NCBI GenBank assembly: GCA_905199855.1
Contig: CAJKHY010000020.1
Coordinates: 1 to 16,433, forward strand
Source of the DNA: an uncultured Clostridium sp.
GTDB taxonomy: Bacteria; Bacillota_I; Bacilli_A; RF39; UBA660
Length of the DNA stretch: 16,433 nt
Direction of reading: 5' to 3'
This document shows, one piece after another, positions 5,963 to 14,500 of this stretch. Made by a program: the position numbers and the translations under genes. Within the stretch, counting starts at the first letter, position 1. Every line of letters begins with the position of its first letter. The notes beneath the pieces are model-generated. The model saw only the letters and a program-made list of their open reading frames with translations, made no database searches and was not told the DNA's origin.

Positions 5963-7620
5963 ATATCCATAACAATTGGTAATATTATTGGAGTTCTACC
6001 TGTTTTTTCGTTCAAATATAGAGCTATACCTCCAATAAGATTAGCTTTGAAATCATTGTAGTTATAATTTTTCTTTTTAAACTCTGCATTAATAATTTCC
6101 GTAACTTTTCTCTCTATATCCTTGATTAATTCTTCATTCTCATTTACTACAATAAACCCTCTTGTTGTAATAATTGGTCTAGATAATAATTCCATATTTT
6201 CTGTATTAACATTCATAATAATAGCCAATATACCATTATCACTCATTAATTTTCTATCTTTTATTACAGCACTTCCTATATCACCAATTCTATTTCCGTC
6301 AACATAAACATCATTAGCAATAACTTTACCACTTTGAAAAACATTACCGTTTTCCATATTTAAAACATCACCATTACCAAGAATAAATGTTTTTTCTTTT
6401 GGTACACCACATAATGTAGCAACATCGCAATGTTCTTTTAACATTCTATATTCTCCGTGATATGGAGCAAAGTATTCAGGTTTAAATAATCTAATCATTA
6501 ATTTTAATTCTTCCTGTTGCCCGTGTCCTGAAGCATGTACCTCACTCATTGTATTAGTAAATACCTTAACACCTTTTAAATAAAGTTGATTAATAGTCTT
6601 AGAAACACTTCCTGCATTACCTGGAATAGGAGAAGAAGAGAATACAACAATATCATTTGGCAATAACTTGATTTGCCTATGACTTCCTGTCGCGATCCTT
6701 GATAGAGCTGCGAGAGGTTCACCTTGACTTCCTGTACAAAGCAAACACACTTCACTAGGTTTTAATCTATTTGCTTCTTCTGGTGTAATAATAATACTTT
6801 TATCTTTAATATATCCACATTCAATTGCAATTTCAATTGATGTATCCATACTTCTACCAAATAAAGCAACCTTCCTTTTATTCCTTCTACATGTTTCAAT
6901 AATATGCTTTAATCTATATATATTTGATGCAAATGTTGCAATTATAATACGGTTATTCTGGTATGTTGAGAATATATCATTTAAAGTTTCGTCAACTTTT
7001 GATTCACTTAAAGATACTCCAGGAATAGTCGCATTAGTACTATCACTCATAAGTAACTTAACACCTTTTTTTCCCAATTCAGCCATTTTATGAATATTTG
7101 ACATTGGGCCTATTGGTGTTAAATCAAACTTAAAGTCCCCAGTCATAATAATTCTTCCATTCGGCGTATCGATACTTATACCATGTGAATCAGGAATAGA
7201 GTGAGTAGTCATAAAAAATTCTATATTAAAATATTTAGTTTTTATTTTTGTACTTTCATCATATATGATAAGATTCTTGTACTTAATATTTTTTTCTTCT
7301 AACTTTTTTCTAATTAAAGCTGTTGCTTGCTTTGGAGCGTATATCGCGGGTATTTTAACCATTTGTAATAAGAATGGTATTGAACCAATATGATCTTCAT
7401 GACCGTGTGTAATTAATAATCCCTTTATCTTACTTTCATTTTGTTTTAAATAAGTAAAATCAGGAATGACATAATCAATTCCAAGTAACTCATCATAAGG
7501 AAACATAATTCCAGAATCAACAATAATTATTTCATCATTATGAGTTACAACGTACATATTCTTACCAACTTCACCAAGTCCCCCTAAAGCAAACACCATT
7601 GTTTTGTTTATATGTTTCAT
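5944..7620 (-). CDS. rnj: Ribonuclease J
   Basis: Metallo-beta-lactamase/beta-CASP ribonuclease with 5'-3' exonuclease and endonuclease activity, central to mRNA decay and rRNA maturation in Bacillota that lack RNase E. The 558 residues match the usual RNase J length. The metal-binding signature HGHEDHIG is at 72-79, followed by His140 (TTHSIPDS) and Asp162 (MTGDFKFD). The beta-CASP region has SDSTNAT (192-198), ASNIYRLKHI (231-240) and TGSQGEP (296-302). VHASGHGQQEE (361-371) and PYHGEYR (386-392) complete the active site. A C-terminal domain follows from about 450. It is a single-gene unit with its own promoter and terminator. Its ribosome site is oddly far from the ATG. Only one copy is seen here, so J1 and J2 cannot be told apart with certainty, though the complete active site fits J1. 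Confidence 0.96.
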   Translation of the reverse strand: MKHINKTMVFALGGLGEVGKNMYVVTHNDEIIIVDSGIMFPYDELLGIDYVIPDFTYLKQNESKIKGLLITHGHEDHIGSIPFLLQMVKIPAIYAPKQATALIRKKLEEKNIKYKNLIIYDESTKIKTKYFNIEFFMTTHSIPDSHGISIDTPNGRIIMTGDFKFDLTPIGPMSNIHKMAELGKKGVKLLMSDSTNATIPGVSLSESKVDETLNDIFSTYQNNRIIIATFASNIYRLKHIIETCRRNKRKVALFGRSMDTSIEIAIECGYIKDKSIIITPEEANRLKPSEVCLLCTGSQGEPLAALSRIATGSHRQIKLLPNDIVVFSSSPIPGNAGSVSKTINQLYLKGVKVFTNTMSEVHASGHGQQEELKLMIRLFKPEYFAPYHGEYRMLKEHCDVATLCGVPKEKTFILGNGDVLNMENGNVFQSGKVIANDVYVDGNRIGDIGSAVIKDRKLMSDNGILAIIMNVNTENMELLSRPIITTRGFIVVNENEELIKDIERKVTEIINAEFKKKNYNYNDFKANLIGGIALYLNEKTGRTPIILPIVMDIKTTSV

Positions 7621-7657
7621 AATATTAATAACATTTAAGTTATTTTATTTCCTCCTT
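7617..7657 (-). promoter_or_regulatory. Unusual rnj translation-start region
   Basis: On the minus strand the AAGGAGG site (7651-7657) lies 30 bases before the ATG, too far for normal initiation. In between, AATAAC-TTAAAT-GTTATT (7627-7644) can form a 6-bp hairpin that would shorten the gap to about 12 bases. An alternative is a 5-codon mini-frame (7617-7634), ATG TTA TTA ATA TTA TGA, whose TGA overlaps the rnj ATG. No in-frame ATG, GTG or TTG lies nearer to the ribosome site. Confidence 0.5.
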
Positions 7658-7694
7658 CTTTCGTTTTTTTTTAATAAAGAATTAATCGTTCTTA

Positions 7695-7723
7695 ATTATA
7701 CTATATTATTTTAAATTTGGCAA
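7695..7723 (-). promoter_or_regulatory. rnj promoter
   Basis: Minus-strand TTGCCA (7718-7723), a 17-base spacer and a perfect TATAAT (7695-7700). It lies about 75 bases upstream of the rnj ATG and back to back with the promoter of the lipoprotein operon. Confidence 0.8.
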
Positions 7724-7730
7724 GTATACC

Positions 7731-7759
7731 TTGACAAAACCAAAAAATCTTCGTAAAAT
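7731..7759 (+). promoter_or_regulatory. Promoter of the lipoprotein-ytxH operon
   Basis: Perfect TTGACA (7731-7736), a 17-base spacer and TAAAAT (7754-7759). The -35 boxes of this promoter and the rnj promoter are only 7 bases apart, so the two polymerases could compete. Confidence 0.78.
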
Positions 7760-7828
7760 ATTTATAGTGAATAAATGCTTATTCAAATAAAAAAAGAAAA
7801 AATTATAAAGATATATTTGAGGTGTACC

Positions 7829-8485
7829 ATGAAAAAATGGAAAATAATAACCCTAATATTACTATTAACAGGTTGCAGTAAAGTAACCTCAGTTAGCAAT
7901 GATTACATAAATATTACAAATAACATTATTGACAGTAACAGTAAACTTATAAATACGACATCCATTGGTTATAAATACTACATTCCAAAAGGAGTAACAC
8001 TGATAAAAGACAATGATTTTAATCAAAAACTTAAAGTCAACAACACATACATGTATTTATATACTGATATAGTTAGTTATTATTATCGAAATGATGATAA
8101 TTATCAAAATAATGAAGAAAATTTATATTATTACAAACCCATAGAAAACGGGCAAAAAAAGGGATTTTTAAAAATAAAAAAAGAAAATGATCAATTTCTA
8201 CTTGAAATTGTCTATAATTATGCTAAAATAGAATTATATAGTAGTAAGTATTATTTGAATCAAAATATCGCTTATGCATCAATTATCTTAGATAGTATTA
8301 AGTATAATGATACCGCGATAAAAACATTAATTAATAAGAATTATTTTTCTAGTTATGAGCAAAAATATGCGTTAGATAAACCTAAAACAAGTGAAAGTAA
8401 CTTCTTAGAATATAGTGAAGAATACAATACATACGAAGAAAAAAATGAGTTGCCTGATGATAAGGCGATAAGCAATAAACATTAA
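7829..8485 (+). CDS. Putative lipoprotein of unknown function
   Basis: A 218-residue protein with a clear lipoprotein signal peptide: MKKWK, a hydrophobic stretch and the lipobox LLTGC with the lipidated Cys at 16. The mature protein is rich in Asn, Tyr and Lys with alternating beta-like strands and acidic Glu-rich residues near the C-terminus. I do not recognise the family. I chose ATG 7829 over an in-frame ATG at 7775 because it has GAGGTG just upstream and puts the signal peptide at the N-terminus. It is first in a four-gene operon with a disordered acidic protein, a YtxG-like protein and YtxH, so a role at the outer face of the membrane in envelope upkeep is possible but not shown. Confidence 0.8.
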   Translation: MKKWKIITLILLLTGCSKVTSVSNDYINITNNIIDSNSKLINTTSIGYKYYIPKGVTLIKDNDFNQKLKVNNTYMYLYTDIVSYYYRNDDNYQNNEENLYYYKPIENGQKKGFLKIKKENDQFLLEIVYNYAKIELYSSKYYLNQNIAYASIILDSIKYNDTAIKTLINKNYFSSYEQKYALDKPKTSESNFLEYSEEYNTYEEKNELPDDKAISNKH

Positions 8486-8504
8486 AAAAAAAGGAGTGGA
8501 CGAA

Positions 8505-9524
8505 GTGAGCCTATTAGATAAGTTTAAAAATTTATTTACCGATGAAGAAATAGTCGAAGTTACTAAAGAAATTGAAATTGAACCAAAGAAAGAAGTACCA
8601 AAATTACCAAAAGTAATGCAGGAGCAAATAGATGAGTTGGAATTAACTAAACAAGTTATTAAATCAAGTGATGATAAAGATGATGATATATTAAGTGATA
8701 GAGAATTAATTAAAACCAAAACAAAATTTAATTTTCCCGTATCATTTGATGATGAAATAGTTAGTTCTAATAAGAATGTTTTAAGTTCAAGAGTGGCTAA
8801 AAATAGTAGTATTTCTAGTAATCAAACTAGTAGCAAAGTAAAAGAAATCAAACCTCTTTATAACATGAGTGCTAAAGAATTAGAAAATACAAGAAAGTTA
8901 TATAAAGATGAGAAGATTACTAAAATAAGTAAACCAAATGAAAAAAAGTTTACTCGTTCACCAATAATATCACCAGTATATGGTATTTTAGATAAGAATT
9001 ATAAAAAAGAAGAATTACGAGCTAAAGATGAAAATTCATATGAAATACCAAGAGGAAATAAAAAAGTTGATTTTGAATCAGTACATAAAAAAGCTTTTGG
9101 TTCACTAGCGGATGATATTAAAGATGGATTGCTTTGTGATGACTGTGAGTTAAAAAAAGCATCTTTACAATTTCAAAAACAAGAAAGTGATGATTTATTA
9201 TATGATATTACCATAGAAAAAGAAAAAGTTGAAGAAAAAGAAAAAAATGAGGATAATTATGAGAACTTTGGTGTATCATATGAAGTAGAGGACTCTGTTA
9301 AAAACATAGAACCAGTTAAAATTAAAGTAGAAGTAGAAAATAAAACATTAGAAGACGATATTATTTCAAATGTAGAAAATGAAATACCAATAGAAGATTG
9401 TAATAACAATGAAGTAGTCGCGGAAAAAATAGAAGTAAAAGAAGAAAAAAATAAAGATAATTTAGAATTAACTGATGATTTATTTAATCTAATTGATTCG
9501 ATGTATCAAGATAAGGAGGAATAA
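8505..9524 (+). CDS. Acidic, largely disordered cytoplasmic protein with SPVYG motif
   Basis: A 339-residue protein of unknown function with no signal peptide or membrane segment. Most of it is charged Glu/Lys/Asp/Ser sequence that looks unstructured. Three spots stand out: a short N-terminal amphipathic stretch (SLLDKFKNLF, 2-11), the segment RSPIISPVYGILDKNY (151-166), and a C-terminal amphipathic helix LTDDLFNLIDSMYQ (322-335). A CDDC pair lies at 211-214. The SPVYG string resembles the SPIYG linear motif that I recall from the disordered linkers of Firmicute DNA translocases such as SftA/FtsK; this is memory, not a search. The start is taken as GTG 8505, 8 bases after AAAGGAG; a GTG at 8496 lies inside that ribosome site. 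It has a one-base gap to the YtxG-like gene. Confidence 0.75.
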   Translation: MSLLDKFKNLFTDEEIVEVTKEIEIEPKKEVPKLPKVMQEQIDELELTKQVIKSSDDKDDDILSDRELIKTKTKFNFPVSFDDEIVSSNKNVLSSRVAKNSSISSNQTSSKVKEIKPLYNMSAKELENTRKLYKDEKITKISKPNEKKFTRSPIISPVYGILDKNYKKEELRAKDENSYEIPRGNKKVDFESVHKKAFGSLADDIKDGLLCDDCELKKASLQFQKQESDDLLYDITIEKEKVEEKEKNEDNYENFGVSYEVEDSVKNIEPVKIKVEVENKTLEDDIISNVENEIPIEDCNNNEVVAEKIEVKEEKNKDNLELTDDLFNLIDSMYQDKEE

Positions 9525-9525
9525 T

Positions 9526-9816
9526 ATGACATTGGAAGCATTTTTTAGCACGATGTTATATATGCTTGGGTCTATTTTACTTATTGTATTAATAATATTA
9601 GGTATAAAGTTAATTATTACTATGAATAAAATAGAGACTGTAGTTGATGATATTAATGTAAAAGTAGATAAATTAAATGGATTATTTAATATTATTGATT
9701 ATACTACTGATAAACTAGCCCTTGTCAGTGATAAAATGGTTGATGGAGTCAGTTATATATTAAAAAAGGTATTCTTTAAAAAAAATAAAAAAAAGGAGGA
9801 GAAAGATTATGAGTAA
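9526..9816 (+). CDS. YtxG/DUF948-like membrane protein
   Basis: A 96-residue protein: one membrane segment (about 9-33), then a helical, coiled-coil-prone part (about 34-84) with regular Ile/Val/Leu spacing (MNKIETVVDDINVKVDKL...), and a Lys-rich tail. This is the layout of DUF948 proteins such as Bacillus YtxG, and as in Bacillus it is followed by YtxH. The start ATG 9526 has AAGGAGG upstream and begins one base after the stop of the previous gene. The last 8 bases overlap ytxH. Family assignment rests on layout and neighbour more than on strong residue signatures. Confidence 0.7.
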   Translation: MTLEAFFSTMLYMLGSILLIVLIILGIKLIITMNKIETVVDDINVKVDKLNGLFNIIDYTTDKLALVSDKMVDGVSYILKKVFFKKNKKKEEKDYE

Positions 9817-10213
9817 AAAAGGATTTGGGAAGTTTTTAGCGGGAGCATCTTTAGGAGCAGGATTAGCCTTATTATTTGCTCCAAAAAAAGGTAGTGAAAC
9901 AAGACAAGAATTAAAATTAAAACTAGATGAATTGTGGACTAAAGCTAAGAATGTCGACACTGACGAAGTAAAAGAAGCATTTCAAAAAAAAGTAGATGAA
10001 ATAAAAAAAGAACTTAGTGATTTAGACAAAGAAAAAGCAATAGACCTTGCCAAGAAAAAAAGTGAAGACTTAAAAAAACAATGTGAAGAATTATTAAAAT
10101 TAGCAAAAGAAAAAGGCACTCCTGTATTAGAAGGTGTTGCTAAAGATGTTAAAGAAAAAGCAATTATAGTAACAAAAGAAGTCCTTAAAAAATTAGAAGA
10201 TCCTAAGAAATAA
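9809..10213 (+). CDS. ytxH: YtxH family protein
   Basis: A 134-residue general-stress-type protein. The N-terminal signature is clear: GFGKFLAGASLGAGLALLFAPKKGSETR (split over 5-32), a Gly/Ala-rich hydrophobic helix ending in the APKKG motif that defines YtxH. The remainder is a long Lys/Glu-rich helix likely to form a coiled coil. YtxH of Bacillus is induced under general stress; its molecular task is not known. The ATG lies in the end of the previous gene with AAAAGGAGGAG before it, so translation is coupled. It is the last gene of the operon. Confidence 0.88.
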   Translation: MSKKGFGKFLAGASLGAGLALLFAPKKGSETRQELKLKLDELWTKAKNVDTDEVKEAFQKKVDEIKKELSDLDKEKAIDLAKKKSEDLKKQCEELLKLAKEKGTPVLEGVAKDVKEKAIIVTKEVLKKLEDPKK

Positions 10214-10233
10214 AAATACTATTAAAGACATAT

Positions 10234-10269
10234 AAACTAATAAGAAAAATACGCTTATTAGTTTTTTTT
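10234..10269 (+). terminator. Terminator after ytxH
   Basis: AAACTAATAAG (10234-10244) pairs with CTTATTAGTTT (10254-10264) around a 9-base loop, with eight T's at 10262-10269. Confidence 0.88.
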
Positions 10270-10311
10270 AGGAAAAAAATCAAAAAAAGTGTACAATTTA
10301 CAAAAAACTAA

Positions 10312-10340
10312 TTGTAATTTAAAAAAAAGTATGCTAAAAT
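10312..10340 (+). promoter_or_regulatory. sepF promoter
   Basis: TTGTAA (10312-10317), 17 bases, TAAAAT (10335-10340) with TGC directly before it (extended -10). The sepF ATG is 40 bases downstream with AAGGAG. Confidence 0.7.
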
Positions 10341-10379
10341 TAAATAGAATAAAGAGTCATATAAAAAGGAGCGATTAAC

Positions 10380-10769
10380 ATGGCATTTAGTAAAATTAAA
10401 AAAATTATTAATGGAGAAGATGATAATCTTGATAATAATGGTGATGATGAATACTATAGTGTTGAAAATGTAACTCTGCCTTCTAACGGAGGTAAAATGA
10501 TTTTATTAGAACCACGAGCTTATTCTGAGAGTCAACAAATTGCCGATCACTTAAAAAAAAGGAATACTGTAGTAGTTAACATGAAAAGAGTAACAAGCGA
10601 CCAAGCTAAAAGAATCGTTGACTTTTTAAGTGGTACAGTATATGCAATAAGTGGTGATATGCAAAAAATTGGCAATGGTATCTTTTTATGTACCCCTAAA
10701 AACATTGATGTAGAAGGTAAAATTACTGAAGATGATATCAAGGGTAAAAAGAACGATGATGAATGGTAG
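10380..10769 (+). CDS. sepF: Cell division protein SepF
   Basis: Membrane tether and bundler of FtsZ filaments at the division site. The 129 residues are typical of short SepF. The N-terminal amphipathic helix (MAFSKIKKIIN) fits membrane binding, an acidic linker (13-28) follows, and the SepF core spans 39-115: MILLEPRAYSESQQIADHL, VVVNMKRVTSDQAKRIVDFLSG and a beta strand ending GNGIFLCTPKNI. The core ends close to the usual place and a short acidic tail remains. It is transcribed from its own extended -10 promoter and followed after 17 bases by divIVA, the conserved division-gene order without the usual yggT and ylmH between. Confidence 0.95.
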   Translation: MAFSKIKKIINGEDDNLDNNGDDEYYSVENVTLPSNGGKMILLEPRAYSESQQIADHLKKRNTVVVNMKRVTSDQAKRIVDFLSGTVYAISGDMQKIGNGIFLCTPKNIDVEGKITEDDIKGKKNDDEW

Positions 10770-10786
10770 TTTTGTGAGGTGTGCTA

Positions 10787-11215
10787 ATGAAAAAATTTAG
10801 TATTGTAGAAAATGGCTATAATCAAAAAGAAGTAAACGAATTTTTAGATATAGTAATAAATAGATTAGAAAAAGTAGTGACCGAAAATAACAAATTAAAT
10901 ATGCAAATAGAAGAACTAAAAAACGAATTAAAAGAAAATGGTAATGCTGAAGAAAGACTTAACAAAGCCATTCTAGCGGTTCAAGAAACATCGGATCGAA
11001 TGAAAGAACTTGCCAGAGCAGAAAGCCAAATGATTATTGAAGATGCCAAAAGAAATGCCAATTCAATAATTCATGAAGCCCTAGTCAATGCTGAAAAAAC
11101 TGAGTATCAAGCTAATTGCTTAAGAAAAAATATTACTGTTTATAAAAACAGAGTTAAGTCTATCTTAGAATCTCAAATAGAAATTGCCGAAGATTTAGAT
11201 AAAATTGAGATATAA
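10787..11215 (+). CDS. divIVA: DivIVA family coiled-coil protein
   Basis: Polar/septal scaffold that binds curved membrane and recruits division or wall-synthesis proteins. The 142 residues begin with the DivIVA lipid-binding signature FSIVENGYNQKEVNEFLDIV (4-23), followed by a long coiled coil (about 28-135) with a break near 60. The membrane-inserting Phe-Arg pair of the Bacillus protein (FRGYD) is replaced by Glu-Asn, so membrane binding may differ. ATG 10787 is preferred over GTG 10781 because GAGG at 10776-10779 is well spaced only for the former. It sits directly upstream of ileS, as in many Bacillota. Confidence 0.9.
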   Translation: MKKFSIVENGYNQKEVNEFLDIVINRLEKVVTENNKLNMQIEELKNELKENGNAEERLNKAILAVQETSDRMKELARAESQMIIEDAKRNANSIIHEALVNAEKTEYQANCLRKNITVYKNRVKSILESQIEIAEDLDKIEI

Positions 11216-11218
11216 GTA

Positions 11219-11247
11219 TTGTAATTTAGAAATTAATATGTTATAGT
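11219..11247 (+). promoter_or_regulatory. ileS promoter
   Basis: TTGTAA (11219-11224), 17 bases, TATAGT (11242-11247) with TGT before it (extended -10). The T-box fold starts about 15 bases downstream, where the leader would begin. Confidence 0.65.
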
Positions 11248-11260
11248 AGTAACTGTTTTT

Positions 11261-11482
11261 AAAACAAGAGCGGAAGACGTAATTAAAAATCTTATTATAA
11301 GAGAGCCTAATATTTGGTGCGATTTAGGCAAATAAGTTTTAATTAGAATCACTTCTAATGTTTTTAATTGAATTTATTAGATTAAAACGGTAGTGCGTTA
11401 TAACTTTAAGAGCATAAATTAATTTTATGAACTAAGGTGGCACCGCGATAATTCGTCCTTATAATATAAGGATTTTTTTTTA
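11261..11482 (+). promoter_or_regulatory. T-box leader, tRNA-Ile-sensing, AUC specifier
   Basis: A complete T-box riboswitch that lets ileS be read only when tRNA-Ile is uncharged. Stem I is built of GGAAG/CTTCT (11272-11276, 11352-11356), TAATTAAAA/TTTTAATTA (11280-11288, 11337-11345), CTTATT/AATAAG and GCCTAA/TTAGGC. The specifier loop is GAATCA (11346-11351), with the Ile codon ATC at 11348-11350 read by tRNA-Ile(GAU). The distal T-loops are AGAGAG and GGTGCGA. A stem III-like hairpin (11361-11387) follows. The T-box AAGGTGGCACCGCGA is at 11434-11448, with bulge TGGC (11438-11441). AAGG can pair with CCTT (11457-11460) to form the antiterminator, which excludes the terminator. Confidence 0.95.
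11456..11481 (+). terminator. T-box terminator hairpin
   Basis: TCCTTATA (11456-11463) and TATAAGGA (11465-11472) form the stem, followed by nine T's. Its CCTT is shared with the antiterminator. Confidence 0.9.
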
Positions 11483-11503
11483 TTTAAAGAAGGAGGAAAT
11501 AAT

Positions 11504-14500
11504 ATGTTTAAAGAATTAAAAAAAGGAGAAATATCAAAAGTTGAAAGTGAATATTCTAAGTTTTTTATAGAAGATAAAATTTTAGAAAAATCAATTGACA
11601 AAGGCAAAGAATATTTTGTTTTTTATGATGGCCCTGCGACGGCAAATGGCATGCCAGGTTTACATCATATGGTTGCTAAGTTTTTAAAAGATGCTTTTTG
11701 TAAATACAAAACAATGCAAGGATATAAAGTAATAAGAAAAATAGGCTGGGATACTCATGGATTACCAGTCGAAGTACAAGTAGAAAAAAAATTAGGATTT
11801 ACTGATAAAAAAAGTATTGAAAAGTTTGGTATTAAAGAATTCAACGAAGAATGTCGTAAAGCAGTATGGGAAAATGAGAAAGCATTTAGTGATTTAACTA
11901 CAAAAATGGGACAATTCATTGACCTAAAACACCCATATGTTACATATGACAATAACTATATTGAAACCGAATGGTGGATTTTAAAAAAATTCTTTGATGA
12001 AGGACTATTCTATGAAGGACATAAAATATTACCATATTGTCCTAGATGTGGCACAGGATTAGCATCACATGAAGTAGCTCAAGGATATAAAGAAATATCC
12101 GTTGATACAGTAATAGTACCAATGAAGAAAAAAAATGAAGATGTTTATTTCTTAGTCTGGACGACAACACCATGGACCCTAATTGCCAACGTTGCTTTAT
12201 GCGTAAATCCTGATGAAACATATATAGAAGCATTAAGCCAAGGATATAAATTTATCGTTGCTAAAAAACTTGCTTCCAAAGTACTTGGGGATGATTATGA
12301 AATATTAAAAGAATATAAAGGAAAAGACCTAGAATACACAGAATACGAACAACTAATTCCAAGCCTAAAAGTAGATAAAAAAGCATTCTATGTAACATGT
12401 GATAACTATGTTACCATGGAAGATGGCACAGGTATCGTACACTTAGCTCCAGCCTTTGGCCAAGATGACTATAACGTAGGAAAAAGATATGATTTACCAT
12501 ATTTAAATCCAGTTGACGATACAGGAAAATATACTGAAGGCTTATGGGAAGGAAGAAACGTATTTGAAGTGGATATTGATGTCATCAAATATCTAAAAGA
12601 AAATGATAAATTATTTAAAAAAATAAAAATGGTACATAATTATCCACATTGTTGGAGATGCGATAGCCCATTATTATACTATTCTAAACCATCATTCTAT
12701 TTAGAAATAACTAAAATAAAAGATAAAATAGTAGAAGAAAACAAAAAAGTAAATTGGTATCCTGATTATGTTGGCGAAAAAAGATTTGGTAATTGGTTAA
12801 CCAACTTAAATGACTGGGCAATATCAAGAAACAGATATTGGGGAACACCACTTCCTTTATGGAGATGCGAATGTGGCCATGACATCATGATAGGATCTAG
12901 AAAAGAATTAATCGAAAAATCAATTGAAAAAATAAGTGATACTATTGATTTACATAGACCTTATGTTGATGATATCCATATCAAATGCCCTAAATGTGGC
13001 AAGAATATGAATCGAGTAACCGATGTAATCGACTGTTGGTTTGATTCGGGAGCAATGCCTTTTGCTCAATACCACTACCCATTTGAAAATAAAGAAACTT
13101 TCAACAATCAATTTCCAGCAGATTTTATTGCCGAAGGAATCGATCAAACAAGAGGCTGGTTTTACTCATTACTAGTAATATCTACCTTTGTAAAAGGGTG
13201 TTCACCATATAAAAACGTTTTAGTAAACGAATTATTACTTGATAAAAATGGCCAAAAAATGCATAAAAGTAAAGGCAATGCTATAGAACCATTTTCAACA
13301 ATAGAAAAATATGGTGCCGATACAGTAAGATTCTATTTACCTTATGTTTCACCCGTATGGACACCTTTAAAATTTGATGAAGCAGGCTTAAAAGAAGTAT
13401 ATTCTAAATTCTTTAATCCACTAAAAAACACTTACACTTTCTTCCAAATGTATGCTAATATTGACAACATTGATCCAAGAAACTTCAAAGTAGATTATAA
13501 TGATTTAGAAGAAATAGATAAATGGTTATTATCTAAATATAACAACTTAATTAAAGATGTAACTAGCGCATATGAAGAATATGATTTAAACAAAGTAGTA
13601 AAAAATATAACTGATTTTGTCAGTGAAGATTTATCCAACTGGTACATTAGAAGAAATAGACAAAGATTTTGGAAAAGTGCTTTAGATAATTCCAAAAAAG
13701 GAGTATATCAAGTAACTTATGAAGTATTAATAGGAATAACACAATTAGTCGCACCAATTGTACCATTTATCACTGAAGAAATATATCAAAATCTAACAGA
13801 TAAAGAATCAGTCCACCTAAGTGATTTTCCTAAATGCAATGAAGAACTAATCAACATCGAATTAGAAAATAAAATGGAATTAGTTAGAAATCTAATATCA
13901 CTAGGAAGAAATGTAAGAGAAGAAACTAAAATAAAAGTAAGACAACCATTAAGTGAAGTTATCTTAGATGGCAAAAACGAAAGTATCCTTAGTGATGTAG
14001 TTAACCTAATAAAAGAAGAATTAAATGTAAAAAAAGTATTATTCGTTAAAAATATAACTAATTACATGAACTTATCTGTAAAACCTAATTTCAAAAATGC
14101 TGGTAGTATATTTGGTTCCAAAATAAAAGACTTTGCTAATTATTTAACTCATTTAAATGAAAAAGAAATTATATCTATCCAAAATGGAGAATCCAAATAT
14201 TTTGAAGATATCCTAATTAATAATGATTTAATTGATGTTAGAATAAGTGCAAAAGAAGGATTTAATGTAGCATCAATAAACAATAACTTTATTATTTTAA
14301 ATACTACTATAACTGAAGACTTATTAAATGAAGGTCTTGCTAGAGAAGTAGTAAGTAAAGTACAAAACTTAAGAAAAACATTAGGCTTTGATGTAGAAAA
14401 TAGAATAAATATATACTATGATGCTAATTTAGACTTTGACAAACACATTAAAGATTATATACCTTATATCAAAGATGAAACCTTATGCGTTAACTTAATT

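Noticed and set aside
7775..7828. Upstream in-frame ATG (7775) as start of the lipoprotein gene.
   Set aside because: It has no ribosome site and would place charged residues before the signal peptide; ATG 7829 has GAGGTG and gives a standard lipoprotein signal.
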